Of a stretch of DNA of 64,000 nt, positions 25,612 to 39,312 are shown one piece after another. Under the pieces are notes generated by a model that saw nothing but the letters and a program-made list of their open reading frames with translations, did no database searches and was not told where the DNA came from. Numbering within the stretch: position 1 is the stretch's first letter; every line of letters begins with the position of its first letter. This DNA comes from Coriaria nepalensis (Eukaryota; Streptophyta; Magnoliopsida; Cucurbitales; Coriariaceae). The translations under genes were made by a program, and so were the position numbers. The DNA lies in assembly GCA_027186245.1 (NCBI GenBank), contig CP114483.1, forward strand, positions 16,574,220 through 16,638,219, in the 5' to 3' direction.

Positions 25612-28600
25612 GTCATATATTGCGTCTCTTTTAGTCATTAAATCTTTCTAAATCATTTCGAATGAAATTCGGCCTTGAAATATGACTTTCGTGCATAACT
25701 TCCAGTTGATCTATTGAAGGCAACAATGCATTTGTTTAGCCTTTAAGTCATGTCACTGAGCCTCTTCGACTCATTAAATCATTCAAAATTAAGTCGAACG
25801 AATTCTATTTTTTCCCTTCAAACATGATTTTATTAAATAACTTGCAATTAATCTATTGAAGACAACAATGCATTATTTTACTATTAAAAAGGAAGTCACT
25901 CAGTCTTTTCAATCATTAAATTGTTTGAAGGCACTTCGGACCATATCTCTTTTTGCATTTAAAACGCGACTTTCATGCATAACTTGCAATTGATCTATTG
26001 AAGGCAACTATGCATTTTTTTAGCCTCAAAGTCATATATTGCGTCTCTTTTAGTCATTAAATCTTTCTAAATCACTTCGAACGAAATTCGGCCTTTAAAT
26101 ATGACTTTCGTGCATAACTTGCAGTTGATCTATTGAAGGCAACAATGCATTTGTTTAGCCTTTAAGTCATGTAACTGAGTCTCTTCGAGTCATTAAATCA
26201 TTCTAAATTAAGTCGAACGAATTCTATTTGCGCCCTTCAAACATTATTTTCTTACATAACTTGCAGTTAATCTATTGAAGACAACAATGCATTATTTTAC
26301 CATTAAAAAGCATGTCACTCAGTCTTTTCAGTCATTAAATTGTTTGAAGGCACTTCGGACCATATGTCTTTTTGCATTTAAAACGCGACTTTCATGCATA
26401 ACTTGCAATTGATCTATTGAAGGCAACTATGCATTTTTTTAGCCTCAAAGTCATATATAGCGTCTCTTTTAGTCATTAAATCTTTCTAAATCACTTCGAA
26501 CGAAATTTGGCCTTTAAATGTGACTTTCGTGCATAACTTGCAGTTGATCTATTGAAGGCAACAATGCATTTGTTTAGCCTTTAAGTCATGTAACTGAGTC
26601 TCTTCGAGTCAATAAATCATTCTAAATTAAGTCGAACGAATTCTATTTGCGCCCTTCAAACATTATTTTCTTACATAACTTGCAGTTAATCTATTGAAGA
26701 CAACAATGCATTATTTTACCATTAAAAAGCATATCACTCAGTCTTTTCAATCATTAAATTGTTTGAAGGCACTTCGGACCATATGTCTTTTTGCATTTAA
26801 AACGCGACTTTCATGCATAACTTGCAATTGATCTATTGAAGGCAACTATGCATTTTTTTAGCCTCAAAGTCATATATTGCGTCTCTTTTAGTCATTAAAT
26901 CTTTCTAAATCACTTCGAACGAAATTCGGCCTTTAAATGTGACTTTCGTGCATAACTTGCAGTTGATCTATTGAAGGCAACAATGCATTTTTTAGCCTTT
27001 AAGTCATGTAACTGAGACTCTTCGAGTCATTAAATCATTCTAAATTAAGTCGAACGAATTCTATTTGCGCCCTTCAAAGATTATTTTCTTACATAACTTG
27101 CAATTAATCTATTGAAGACAACAATGCATTATTTTACCATTAAAAAGCATATCACTCAGTCTTTTCAATCATTAAATTGTTTGAAAGCAGTTCGAACCAA
27201 TTCTCTTTTTGCATTTAAAACACGACTTTCATGCATAACTTGCAATTGATCTATTGAAGGCAACTATACATTTTTTTAGCCTTAAAGTCATATTTTTGCG
27301 TCTCTTTTAGTCAGAAAATCATTCTAAATCACTTCGAACGAAATTCGGCATTTGAACATGACTTTCGTTCATAACTTGCAGTTGATCTATTCAAGCCAAC
27401 AATGCATTTGTTTAGCCTTTAAGTCATGTCACTGAGCCTCTTCGACTCATTAAATCATTCAAAATTAAGTCGAACGAATTCTATTTTTTCCCTGCAAACA
27501 TGATTTTATTAAATAACTTGCAATTAATCTATTGAAGACAACAATGCATTATTTTACTATTAAAAAGGAAGTCACTCAGTCTTTTCAATCATTAAATTGT
27601 TTGAAGGCACTTCGGACCATATGTCTTTTTGCATTTAAAACGCGACTTTCATGCATAACTTGCAATTGATCTATTGAAGGCAACTATGCATTTTTTTAGC
27701 CTCAAAGTCATATATTGCGTCTCTTTTAGTCATTAAATCTTTCTAAATCACTTCGAACGAAATTTGGCCTTTAAATGTGACTTTCGTGCATAACTTGCAG
27801 TTGATCTATTGAAGGCAACAATGCATTTCTTTAGCCTTTAAGTCATGTCAATGAGTCTCTTCTAGTCGTTAAATGATTCTAAATTAAGTCGAACGAATTC
27901 TATTTTTTCCCTTCAAACATGATTTTATTACATAACCTGCAATTAATCTATTGAAGACAACAATGCATTATTTTACCATTAAAAAGCATGTCACTCAGTC
28001 TTTTCAATCATTAAATTGTTTGAATGCACTTCGGACCATATGTCTTTTTGCATTTAAAACGCGACTTTCATGCATAACTTGCAATTGATCTATTGAAGGC
28101 AACTATGCATTTTTTTAGCCTCAAAGTCATATATTGCGTCTCTTTTAGTCATTAAATCTTTCTAAATCACTTGGAACGAAATTCGGCCTTTAAATATGAC
28201 TTTCGTGCATAACTTGCAGTTGATCTATTGAAGGCAACAATGCATTTGTTTAGCCTTTAAGTCATGTAACTGAGTCTCTTCGAGTCATTAAATCATTCTA
28301 AATTAAGTCGAACGAATTCTATTTGCGCCCTTCAAACATTATTTTCTTACATAACTTGCAGTTAATCTATTGAAGACAACAATGCATTATTTTACCATTA
28401 AAAAGCATGTCACTCAGTCTTTTCAATCATTAAATTGTTTGAAGGCACTTCGGACCATATCTCTTTTTGCATTTAAAACGCGACTTTCATGCATAACTTG
28501 CAATTGATCTATTGAAGGCAACTATGCATTTTTTTAGCCTCAAAGTCATATATTGCGTCTCTTTTAGTCATTAAATCTTTCTAAATCATTTCGAACGAAA

Positions 28601-29521
28601 TTCGGCCTTTAAATATGACTTTCGTGCATAACTTCCAGTTGATCTATTGAAGGCAACAATGCATTTGTTTAGCCTTTAAGTCATGTCACTGAGCCTCTTC
28701 GACTCGTTAAATCATTCAAAATTAAGTCGAACGAATTCTATTTTTTCCCTTCAAACATGATTTTATTAAATAACTTGCAATTAATCTATTGAAGACAACA
28801 ATGCATTATTTTACTATTAAAAAGGAAGTCACTCAGTCTTTTCAATCATTAAATTGTTTGAAGGCACTTCGGACCATATGTCTTTTTGCATTTAAAACGC
28901 GACTTTCATGCATAACTTGCAATTGATCTATTGAAGGCAACTATGCATTTTTTTAGCCTCAAAGTCATATATTGCGTCTCTTTTAGTCATTAAATCTTTC
29001 TAAATCACTTGGAACGAAATTCGGCCTTTAAATATGACTTTCGTGCATAACTTGCAGTTGATCTATTGAAGGCAACAATGCATTTGTTTAGCCTTTAAGT
29101 CATGTAACTGAGTCTCTTCGAGTCATTAAATCATTCTAAATTAAGTCGAACGAATTCTATTTGCGCCCTTCAAACATTATTTTCTTACATAACTTGCAGT
29201 TAATCTATTGAAGACAACAATGCATTATTTTACCATTAAAAAGCATGTCACTCAGTCTTTTCAGTCATTAAATTGTTTGAAGGCACTTCGGACCATATGT
29301 CTTTTTGCATTTAAAACGCGACTTTCATGCATAACTTGCAATTGATCTATTGAAGGCAACTATGCATTTTTTTAGCCTCAAAGTCATATATTGCGTCTCT
29401 TTTAGTCATTAAATCTTTCTAAATCACTTCGAACGAAATTTGGCCTTTAAATGTGACTTTCGTGCATAACTTGCAGTTGATCTATTGAAGGCAACAATGC
29501 ATTTCTTTAGCCTTTAAGTCA

Positions 29522-30800
29522 TGTCAATGAGTCTCTTCTAGTCGTTAAATGATTCTAAATTAAGTCGAACGAATTCTATTTTTTCCCTTCAAACATGATT
29601 TTATTACATAACCTGCAATTAATCTATTGAAGACAACAATGCATTATTTTACCATTAAAAAGCATGTCACTCAGTCTTTTCAATCATTAAATTGTTTGAA
29701 TGCACTTCGGATCATATCTCTTTTTGCATTTAAAACGCGACTTTCATGCATAACTTGCAATTGATCTATTGAAGGCAACTATGCATTTTTTTAGCCTCAA
29801 AGTCATATATTGTGTCTCTTTTAGTCATTAAATCTTTCTAAATCACTTCGAACGAAATTCGGCCTTTAAATATGACTTTCGTGCATAACTTGCAGTTGAT
29901 CTATTGAAGGCAACAATGCATTTGTTTAGCCTTTAAGTCATGTAACTGAGTCTCTTCGAGTCATTAAATCATCCTAAATTAAGTCGAACGAATTCTATTT
30001 GCGCCCTTCAAAGATTTTTTTCTTACATAACTTGCAATTAATCTATTGAAGACAACAATGCATTATTTTACCATTAAAAAGCATGTCACTCAGTCTTTTC
30101 AATCATTAAATTGTTTGAATGCACTTCGGACCATATGTCTTTTTGCATTTAAAACGCGACTTTCATGCATAACTTGCAATTGATCTATTGAAGGCAACTA
30201 TGCATTTTTTTAGCCTCAAAGTCATATATTGCGTCTCTTTTAGTCATTAAATCTTTCTAAATCACTTCGAACGAAATTCGGCCTTTAAATATGACTTTCG
30301 TGCATAACTTGCAGTTGATCTATTGAAGGCAACAATGCATTTGTTTAGCCTTTAAGTCCTGTAACTGAGTCTCTTCGAGTCATTAAATCATTCTAAATTA
30401 AGTCGAACGAATTCTATTTGCGCCGTTCAAACATTATTTTCTTACATAACTTGCAGTTAATCTATTGAAGACAACAATGCATTATTTTACCATTAAAAAG
30501 CATATCACTCAGTCTTTTCAATCATTAAATTGTTTGAAGGCAGTTCGAACCAATTCTCTTTTTGCATTTAAAACACGACTTTCATGCATAACTTGCAATT
30601 GATCTATTGAAGGCAACTATGCATTTTTTTAGCCTCAAAGTCATATTATTGCGTCTCTTTTAGTCATTAAATCTTTCTAAATCACTTCGAACGAAATTCG
30701 GCCTTTAAATATGACTTTCGTGCATAACTTGCAGTTGATCTATTGAAGGCAACAATGCATTTGTTTAGCCTTTAAGTCATGTAACTGAGTCTCTTCGAGT
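29522..30800 (+). repeat. Dispersed three-copy block, copy 1
   Basis: Three-unit segment recognised by CTTCTAGTCGTTAAATGATTC, GGATCATATC, ATTGTGTCTC and GCGCCGTTCAAAC. Copy 2 lies at an offset of 7,411 bp, which is 17 full units plus the two-monomer unit at 33,413, and copy 3 at 12,023 bp. Some private changes are present, such as CAAAGATTTTTTTC near 30,009. Confidence 0.7.
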
Positions 30801-33412
30801 CATTAAATCATTCTAAATTAAGTCGAACGAATTCTATTGGCGCCCTTCAAAGATTATTTTCTTACATAACTTGCAATTAATCTATTGAAGACAACAATGC
30901 ATTATTTTACCATTAAAAAGCATATCACTCAGTCTTTTCAATCATTAAATTGTTTGAAGGCAGTTCGAACCAATTCTCTTTTTGAATTTAAAACGCGACA
31001 TTCATGCATAACTTGCAATTGATCTATTGAAGGCAACTATACATTTTTTTAGCCTTAAAGTCATATTTTTGCTCTCTTTTAGTCAGAAAATCATTCTAAA
31101 TCACTTCGAACGAAATTCGGCATTTGAACATGACTTTCGTGCATAACTTGCAGTTGATCTATTCAAGTCAACAATGCTTTTGTTTAGCCTTTAAGTCATG
31201 TAACTGAGTCTCTTCGAGTCATTAAATCATTCAAAATTAAGTCGAACGAATTCTATTTTTTCTCTTCAAACATGATTTTATTAAATAACTTGCAATTAAT
31301 CTATTGAAGACAACAATGCATTATTTTACCGTTAAAAACCATATCACTCAGTCTTTTCAATCATTAAATTGTTTGAATGCACTTCGGACCATATCTCTTT
31401 TTGCATTTAAAACGCGACTTTCATGCATAACTTGCAATTGATCTATTGAAGGCAACTATACATTTTTTTAGCCTCAAAGTCATATTATTGCGTCTCTTTT
31501 AGTCATTAAATCTTTCTAAATCACTTCGAACGAAATTCGGCCTTCAAATATGACATTCGTGCATAACTTGCAGTTGATCTATTGAAGGCAACAATGTATT
31601 TGTTTAGCCTTTAAGTCATGTAACTGAGTCTCTTCGAGTCATTAAATCATTCTAAATTAAGTCGAACGAATTCTATTTGCGCCCTTCAAACATTATTTTC
31701 TTACATAACTTGCAGTTAATCTATTGAAGACAACAATGCATTATTTTACCATTAAAAAGCATATCACTCAGTCTTTTCAATCATTAAATTGTTTGAAGGC
31801 AGTTCGAACTAATTCTCTTTTTGCATTTAAAACGCGACTTTCATGCATAACTTGCAATTGATCTATTGAAGGCAACTATGCATTTTTTTAGCCTCAAAGT
31901 CATATATTGCGTCTCTTTTAGTCATTAAATCATTCTAAATCACTTCGAATGAAATTCGGCCTTTAAATGTGACTTTCGTGCATAACTTGCAGTTGATCTA
32001 TTGAAGGCAACAATGCATTTGTTTAGCCTTTAAGTCATGTAACTGAGTCTCTTCGAATCATTAAATCATTCTAAATTAAGTCGAACGAATTCTATTTGCG
32101 CCCTTCAAACATTATTTTCTTACATAACTTGCAGTTAATCTATTGAAGACAACAATGCATTATTTTACCATTAAAAAGCATATCACTCAGTCTTTTCAAT
32201 CATTAAATTGTTTGAAGGCAGTCCGGACCAATTCTCTTTTTGCATTTAAAACGCGACTTTCATGCATAACTTGCAATTGATCTAGTGAAGGCAACTATAC
32301 ATTTTTTTAGCATTAAAGTCATATTTTTGCGTCTCTTTTAGTCAGAAAATCATTCTAAATCACTTCGAACGAAATTCGGCATTTGAACATGACTTTCGTG
32401 CATAACTTGCAGTTGATCCACTCAAGTCAACAATGCATTTGTTTAGCCTTAAAGTCATGTCAATGAGTCTCTTCAAGTCGTTAAATCATTCTAAATTAAG
32501 TCGAACGAATTCTATTTTTTCCCTTCAAACATGATTTTATTAAATAACGTGCAATTAATCTATTGAAGACAACAATGCATTATTTTACCATTAAAAAGCA
32601 TATCACTCAGTCTTTTCAATCATTAAATTGTTTGAAGGCAGTTCGAACCAATTCTCTTTTTGCATTTAAAACGCGAATTTCAAGCATAACTTGCAATTGA
32701 TCTATTGAAGGCAACTATGCATTTTTTTAGCCTCAAAGTCATATATTGCGTCTCTTTTAGTCATTAAATCTTTCTAAATCATTTCGAACGAAATTCGGCC
32801 TTTAAATATGACTTTCGTGCATAACTTCCAGTTGATCTATTGAAGGCAACAATGCATTCGTTTAGCCTTTAAGTCATGTAACTGAGTCTCTTCGACTCAT
32901 TAAATCATTCTAAATTAAGTCGAACGAATTCTATTTGCGCCCTTCAAACATTATTTTCTTACATAACTTGCAGTTAATCTATTGAAGACAACAATGCATT
33001 ATTTTACCATTAAAAAGCATATCACTCAGTCTTTTCAATCATTAAATTGTTTGATGGCACTTCGGACCATATGTCTTTTTGCATTTAAAACGCGACTTTC
33101 ATGCATAACTTGCAATTGATCTATTGAAGGCAACTATGCATTTTTTTAGCCTCAAAGTCATATATTGCGTCTCTTTTAGTCATTAAATCTTTCTAAATCA
33201 CTTCGAACGAAATTCGGCCTTTAAATGTGACTTTCGTGCATAACTTGCAGTTGATCTATTGAAGGCAACAATGCATTTGTTTAGCCTTTAAGTCATGTAA
33301 CTGAGTCTTTTCGAGTCATTAAATCATTCTAAATTAAGTCGAACGAATTCTATTTGCGCCCTTCAAAGATTATTTTCTTACATAACTTGCAATTAATTTA
33401 TTGAAGACAACA

Positions 33413-33695
33413 ATGCATTATTTTACCATTAAAAAGCATATCACTCAGTCTTTTAATCATTAAATTGTTTGCAGGCACTTCGGACCATATGTCTTTTTGC
33501 ATTTAAAACGCGACTTTCATGCATAACTTGCAATTGATCTATTGAAGGCAACTATGCATTTTTTTAGCCTTTAAGTCATGTAACTGAGTCTCTTCGAGTC
33601 ATTAAATCATTCTAAATTAAGTCGAACAAATTCTATTTGCGCCGTTCAAACATTATTTTCTTACATAACTTGCAGTTAATCTATTGAACGCAACA
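33413..33695 (+). repeat. Two-monomer unit (A plus B/C hybrid, 283 bp)
   Basis: Monomer A (33,413-33,553, one base short) is followed by a monomer that starts as B (ATGCATTTTTTTAGCC) but switches at once to C (TTTAAGTCATGTAACTGAG). One monomer is therefore lost. The crossover is in the monomer start shared by B and C, a different position from that in the dimer at 2,941-3,224, so the two deletions arose independently. Confidence 0.88.
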
Positions 33696-36600
33696 ATGCA
33701 TTATTTTACCATTAAAAAGCATATCACTCAGTCTTTTCAATCATTAAATTGTTTGAAGGCATTTCAGACCATATGTCTTTTTGCATTTAAAACGCGACTT
33801 TCATGCATAACTTGCAATTGATCTATTGAAGGCAACTATGCATTTTTTTAGCCTCAACGTCATATATTGCGTCTCGTTTAGTCATTAAATCTTTCTAAAT
33901 CACTTCGAACGAAATTTGGCCTTTAAATATGACTTTCGTGCATAACTTGCAGTTGATCTATTGAAGGCAACAATGCATTTGTTTAGCCTTTAAGTCATGT
34001 AACTGAGTCTCTTCGAGTCATTAAATCATTCTAAATTAAGTCGAACGAATTCTATTTGCGCCCTTCAAACATTATTTTCTTACATAACTTGCAGTTAATC
34101 TATTGAAGACAACAATGCATTATTTTACCATTAAAAAGCATGTCACTCAGTCTTTTCAGTCATTAAATTGTTTGAAGGCACTTCGGACCATATGTCTTTT
34201 TGCATTTAAAACGCGACTTTCATGCATAACTTGCAATTGATCTATTGAAGGCAACTATACATTTTTTTAGCCTTAAAGTCATATTTTTGCGTCTCTTTTA
34301 GTCAGAAAATCATTCTAAATCACTTCGAACGAAATTCGGCATTTGAACATGACTTTCGTGCATAACTTGCAGTTGATCCATTCAAGTCAACAATGCATTT
34401 GTTTAGCCTTAAAGTCATGTCAATGAGTCTCTTCAAGTCGTTAAATCATTCTAAATTAACTCGAACGAATTCTATTTTTTCCCTTCAAACATGATTTTAT
34501 TACATAACCTGCAATTAATCTATTGAAGACAACAATGCATTATTTTACCATTAAAAAGCATGTCACTCAGTCTTTTCAATCATTAAATTGTTTGAAGGCA
34601 GTTCGAACCAATTCTCTTTTTGCATTTAAAACGCGACTTTCATGCATAACTTGCAATTGATCTATTGAAGGCAACTATACATATTTTTAGCCTTAAAGTC
34701 ATATTTTTGCTCTCTTTTAGTCAGAAAATCATTCTAAATCACTTCGAACGAAATTCGGCATTTGAACATGAGTTTCGTGCATAACTTGCAGTTGATCTAT
34801 TCAAGTCAACAATGCATTTGTTTAGCCTTTAAGTCATGTAACTGAGTCTCTTCGAGTCATTAAATCATTCAAAATTAAGTCGAACGAATTCTATTTTTTC
34901 CCTTCAAACATGATTTTATTAAATAACTTGCAATTAATCTATTGAAGACAACAATGCATTATTTTACCATTAAAAAGCATATGACTCAGTCTTTTCAATC
35001 ATTAAATTGTTTGAAGGCAGTTCGAACCAATTCTCTTTTTGCATTTAAAACGCGACTTTCATGCATAACTTGCAATTGATCTATTGAAGGCAACTATACA
35101 TTTTTTTAGCCTTAAAGTCATATTTTTGCTCTCTTTTAGTCAGAAAATCATTCTAAATCACTTCGAACGAAATTCGGCATTTGAACATGACTTTCGTGCA
35201 TAACTTGCAGTTGATCTATTCAAGTCAACAATGCAATTGTTTAGCCTTAAAGTCATGTCAATGAGTCTCTTCTAGTCGTTCAATCATTCTAAATTAAGTC
35301 GAACGAATTCTATTTTTTCCCTTCAAAGATGATTTTATTACATAACCTGCAATTAATCTATTGAAGACAACAATGCATTATTTTACCATTAAAAAGCATG
35401 TCACTCAGTCTTTTCAATCATTAAATTGTTTGAAGGCACTTCGGACCATATCTCTTTTTGCATTTAAAACGCGACTTTCATGCATAACTTGCAATTGATC
35501 TATTGAAGGCAACTATGCATTTTTTTAGCCTCAAAGTCATATATTGCGTCTCTTTTAGTCAATAAATCTTTCTAAATCATTTCGAACGAAATTCGGCCTT
35601 TAAATATGACTTTCGTGCATAACTTCCAGTTGATCTATTGAAGGCAACAATGCATTTGTTTAGCCTTTAAGTCATGTAACTGAGTCTCTTCGACTCATTA
35701 AATCATTCAAAATTAAGTCGAACGAATTCTATTTTTTCCCTTCAAACATGATTTTATTAAATAACTTGCAATTAATCTATTGAAGACAACAATGCATTAT
35801 TTTACTATTAAAAAGGATGTCACTCAGTCTTTTCAATCATTAAATTGTTTGAAGGCACTTCGGACCATATCTCTTTTTGCATTTAAAACGCGACTTTCAT
35901 GCATAACTTGCAATTGATCTATTGAAGGCAACTATGCATTTTTTTAGCCTCAAAGTCATATATTGCGTCTCTTTTAGTCATTAAATCTTTCTAAATCACT
36001 TGGAACGAAATTCGGCCTTTAAATATGACTTTCGTGCATAACTTGCAGTTGATCTATTGAAGGCAACAATGCATTTGTTTAGCCTTTTAGTCATGTAACT
36101 GAGTCTCTTCGAGTCATTAAATCATTCTAAATTAAGTCGAACGAATTCTATTTGCGCCCTTCAAACATTCTTTTCTTACATAACTTGCAGTTAATCTATT
36201 GAAGACAACAATGCATTATTTTACCATTAAAAAGCATGTCACTCAGTCTTTTCAGTCATTAAATTGATTGAAGGCACTTCGGACCATATGTCTTTTTGCA
36301 TTTAAAACGCGACTTTCATGCATAACTTGCAATTGATCTATTGAAGGCAACTATGCATTTTTTTAGCCTCAAAGTCATATATTGCGTCTCTTTTAGTCAT
36401 TAAATCTTTCTAAATCACTTCGAACGAAATTTGGCCTTTAAATGTGACTTTCGTGCATAACTTGCAGTTGATCTATTGAAGGCAACAATGCATTTGTTTA
36501 GCCTTTAAGTCATGTAACTGAGTCTCTTCGATTCATTAAATCACTCTAAATTAAGTCGAACGAATTCTATTTGCGCCCTTCAAACATTATTTTCTTACAT

Positions 36601-36932
36601 AACTTGCAATTAATCTATTGAAGACAACAATGCATTATTTTACCATTAAAAAGCATATCACTCAGTCTTTTCAATCATTAAATTGTTTGAAAGCAGTTCG
36701 AACCAATTCTCTTTTTGCATTTAAAACACGACTTTCATGCATAACTTGCAATTGATCTATTGAAGGCAACTATACATTTTTTTAGCCTTAAAGTCATATT
36801 TTTGCGTCTCTTTTAGTCAGAAAATCATTCTAAATCACTTCGAACGAAATTCGGCATTTGAACATGACTTTCGTTCATAACTTGCAGTTGATCTATTCAA
36901 GCCAACAATGCATTTGTTTAGCCTTAAAGTCA

Positions 36933-38211
36933 TGTCAATGAGTCTCTTCTAGTCGTTAAATGATTCTAAATTAAGTCGAACGAATTCTATTTTTTCCCTT
37001 CAAACATGATTTTATTACATAACCTGCAATTAATCTATTGAAGACAACAATGCATTATTTTACCATTAAAAAGCATGTCACTCAGTCTTTTCAATCATTA
37101 AATTGTTTGAATGCACTTCGGATCATATCTCTTTTTGCATTTAAAACGCGACTTTCATGCATAACTTGCAATTGATCTATTGAAGGCAACTATGCATTTT
37201 TTTAGCCTCAAAGTCATATATTGTGTCTCTTTTAGTCATTAAATCTTTCTAAATCACTTCGAACGAAATTCGGCCTTTAAATATGACTTTCGTGCATAAC
37301 TTGCAGTTGATCTATTGAAGGCAACAATGCATTTGTTTAGCCTTTAAGTCATGTAACTGAGTCTCTTCGAGTCATTAAATCATTCTAAATTAAGTCGAAC
37401 GAATTCTATTTGCGCCGTTCAAACATTATTTTCTTACATAACTTGCAATTAATCTATTGAAGACAACAATGCATTATTTTACCATTAAAAAGCATGTCAC
37501 TCAGTCTTTTCAATCATTAAATTGTTTGAATGCACTTCGGACCATATCTCTTTTTGCATTTAAAACGCGACTTTCATGCATAACTTGCAATTGATCTATT
37601 GAAGGCAACTATGCATTTTTTTAGCCTCAAAGTCATATATTGCGTCTCTTTTAGTCATTAAATCTTTCTAAATCACTTCGAACGAAATTCGGCCTTTAAA
37701 TATGACTTTCGTGCATAACTTGCAGTTGATCTATTGAAGGCAACAATGCATTTGTTTAGCCTTTAAGTCATGTAACTGAGTCTCTTCGAGTCATTAAATC
37801 ATTCTAAATTAAGTCGAACGAATTCTATTTGCGCCGTTCAAACATTATTTTCTTACATAACTTGCAGTTAATCTATTGAAGACAACAATGCATTATTTTA
37901 CCATTAAAAAGCATATCACTCAGTCTTTTCAATCATTAAATTGTTTGAAGGCAGTTCGAACCAATTCTCTTTTTGCATTTAAAACGCGACTTTCATGCAT
38001 AACTTGCAATTGATCTATTGAAGGCAACTATGCATTTTTTTAGCCTCAAAGTCATATTATTGCGTCTCTTTTAGTCATTAAATCTTTCTAAATCACTTCG
38101 AACGAAATTCGGCCTTTAAATATGACTTTCGTGCATAACTTGCAGTTGATCTATTGAAGGCAACAATGCATTTGTTTAGCCTTTAAGTCATGTAACTGAG
38201 TCTCTTCGAGT
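36933..38211 (+). repeat. Dispersed three-copy block, copy 2
   Basis: Shares GATCATATC (37,121), TTGTGTCTC (37,221) and GCGCCGTTC (37,832) with copy 1 at exactly 7,411 bp. Similarity to copy 3 extends further upstream to about 36,640, taking in the AAAGCAGTTCG / AAAACACGAC and AGCCAACAATG unit. The segment ends at a C monomer that switches from the C1 form (CTCTTCGAGTC) to the C2 form (GTTAAATC, AACTCGAACG) near 38,211. Confidence 0.72.
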
Positions 38212-38212
38212 C

Positions 38213-39312
38213 GTTAAATCATTCTAAATTAACTCGAACGAATTCTATTTTTTCCCTTCAAACATGATTTCATTACATAAACTGCAATTAATCTATTGAA
38301 GACAACAATGCATTATTTTACCATTAAAAAGCATGTCACTCAGTCTTTTCAATCATTAAATTGTTTGAAGGCAGTTCGAACCAATTCTCTTTTTGCATTT
38401 AAAACGCGACTTTCATGCATAACTTGCAATTGATCTATTGAAGGCAACTATACATTTTTTTAGCCTTAAAGTCATATTTTTGCTCTCTTTTAGTCAGAAA
38501 ATCATTCTAAATCACTTCGAACGAAATTCGGCATTTGAACATGACTTTCGTGCATAACTTGCAGTTGATCTATTCAAGTCAACAATGCATTTGTTTAGCC
38601 TTTTAGTCATGTAACTGAGTCTCTTCGAGTCATTAAATCATTCAAAATTAAGTCGAACGAATTCTATTTTTTCCCTTCAAACATGATTTTATTAAATAAC
38701 GTGCAATTAATCTATTGAAGACAACAATGCATTATTTTACCATTAAAAAGCATATCACTCAGTCTTTTCAATCATTAAATTGTTTGAAGGCAGTTCGAAC
38801 CAATTCTCTTTTTGCATTTAAAACGCGAATTTCAAGCATAACTTGCAATTGATCTATTGAAGGCAACTATGCATTTTTTTAGCCTCAAAGTCATATATTG
38901 CGTCTCTTTTAGTCATTAAATCTTTCTAAATCATTTCGAACGAAATTCGGCCTTTAAATATGACTTTCGTGCATAACTTCCAGTTGATCTATTGAAGGCA
39001 ACAATGCATTTGTTTAGCCTTTAAGTCATGTAACTGAGTCTTTTCGAGTCATTAAATCATTCTAAATTAAGTCGAACGAATTCTATTTGCGCCTTTCAAA
39101 CATTATTTTCTTACATAACTTGCAGTTAATATATTGAAGACAACAATGCATTATTTTACCATTAAAAAGCATATCACTCAGTCTTTTCAATCATTAAATT
39201 GTTTGAAGGCACTTCGGACCATATGTCTTTTTGCATTTAAAACGCGACTTTCATGCATAACTTGCAATTGATCTATTGAAGGCAACTATGCATTTTTTTA
39301 GCCTCAAAGTCA
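38213..39312 (+). repeat. Block shared at offset 5,032 bp, copy 1
   Basis: Shares with 43,245-44,344 the rare GATTTCATTACATAAACTGC (38,271 and 43,303), AATAACGTGCAATTAATC (38,701 and 43,733), GCGAATTTCA, and CTGAGTCTTTTCGAG (39,033 and 44,065), all at twelve units' distance. AATAACGTGC also occurs at 32,549 together with GAATTTCAAGCATAAC, so an older related copy lies further upstream. Confidence 0.74.
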
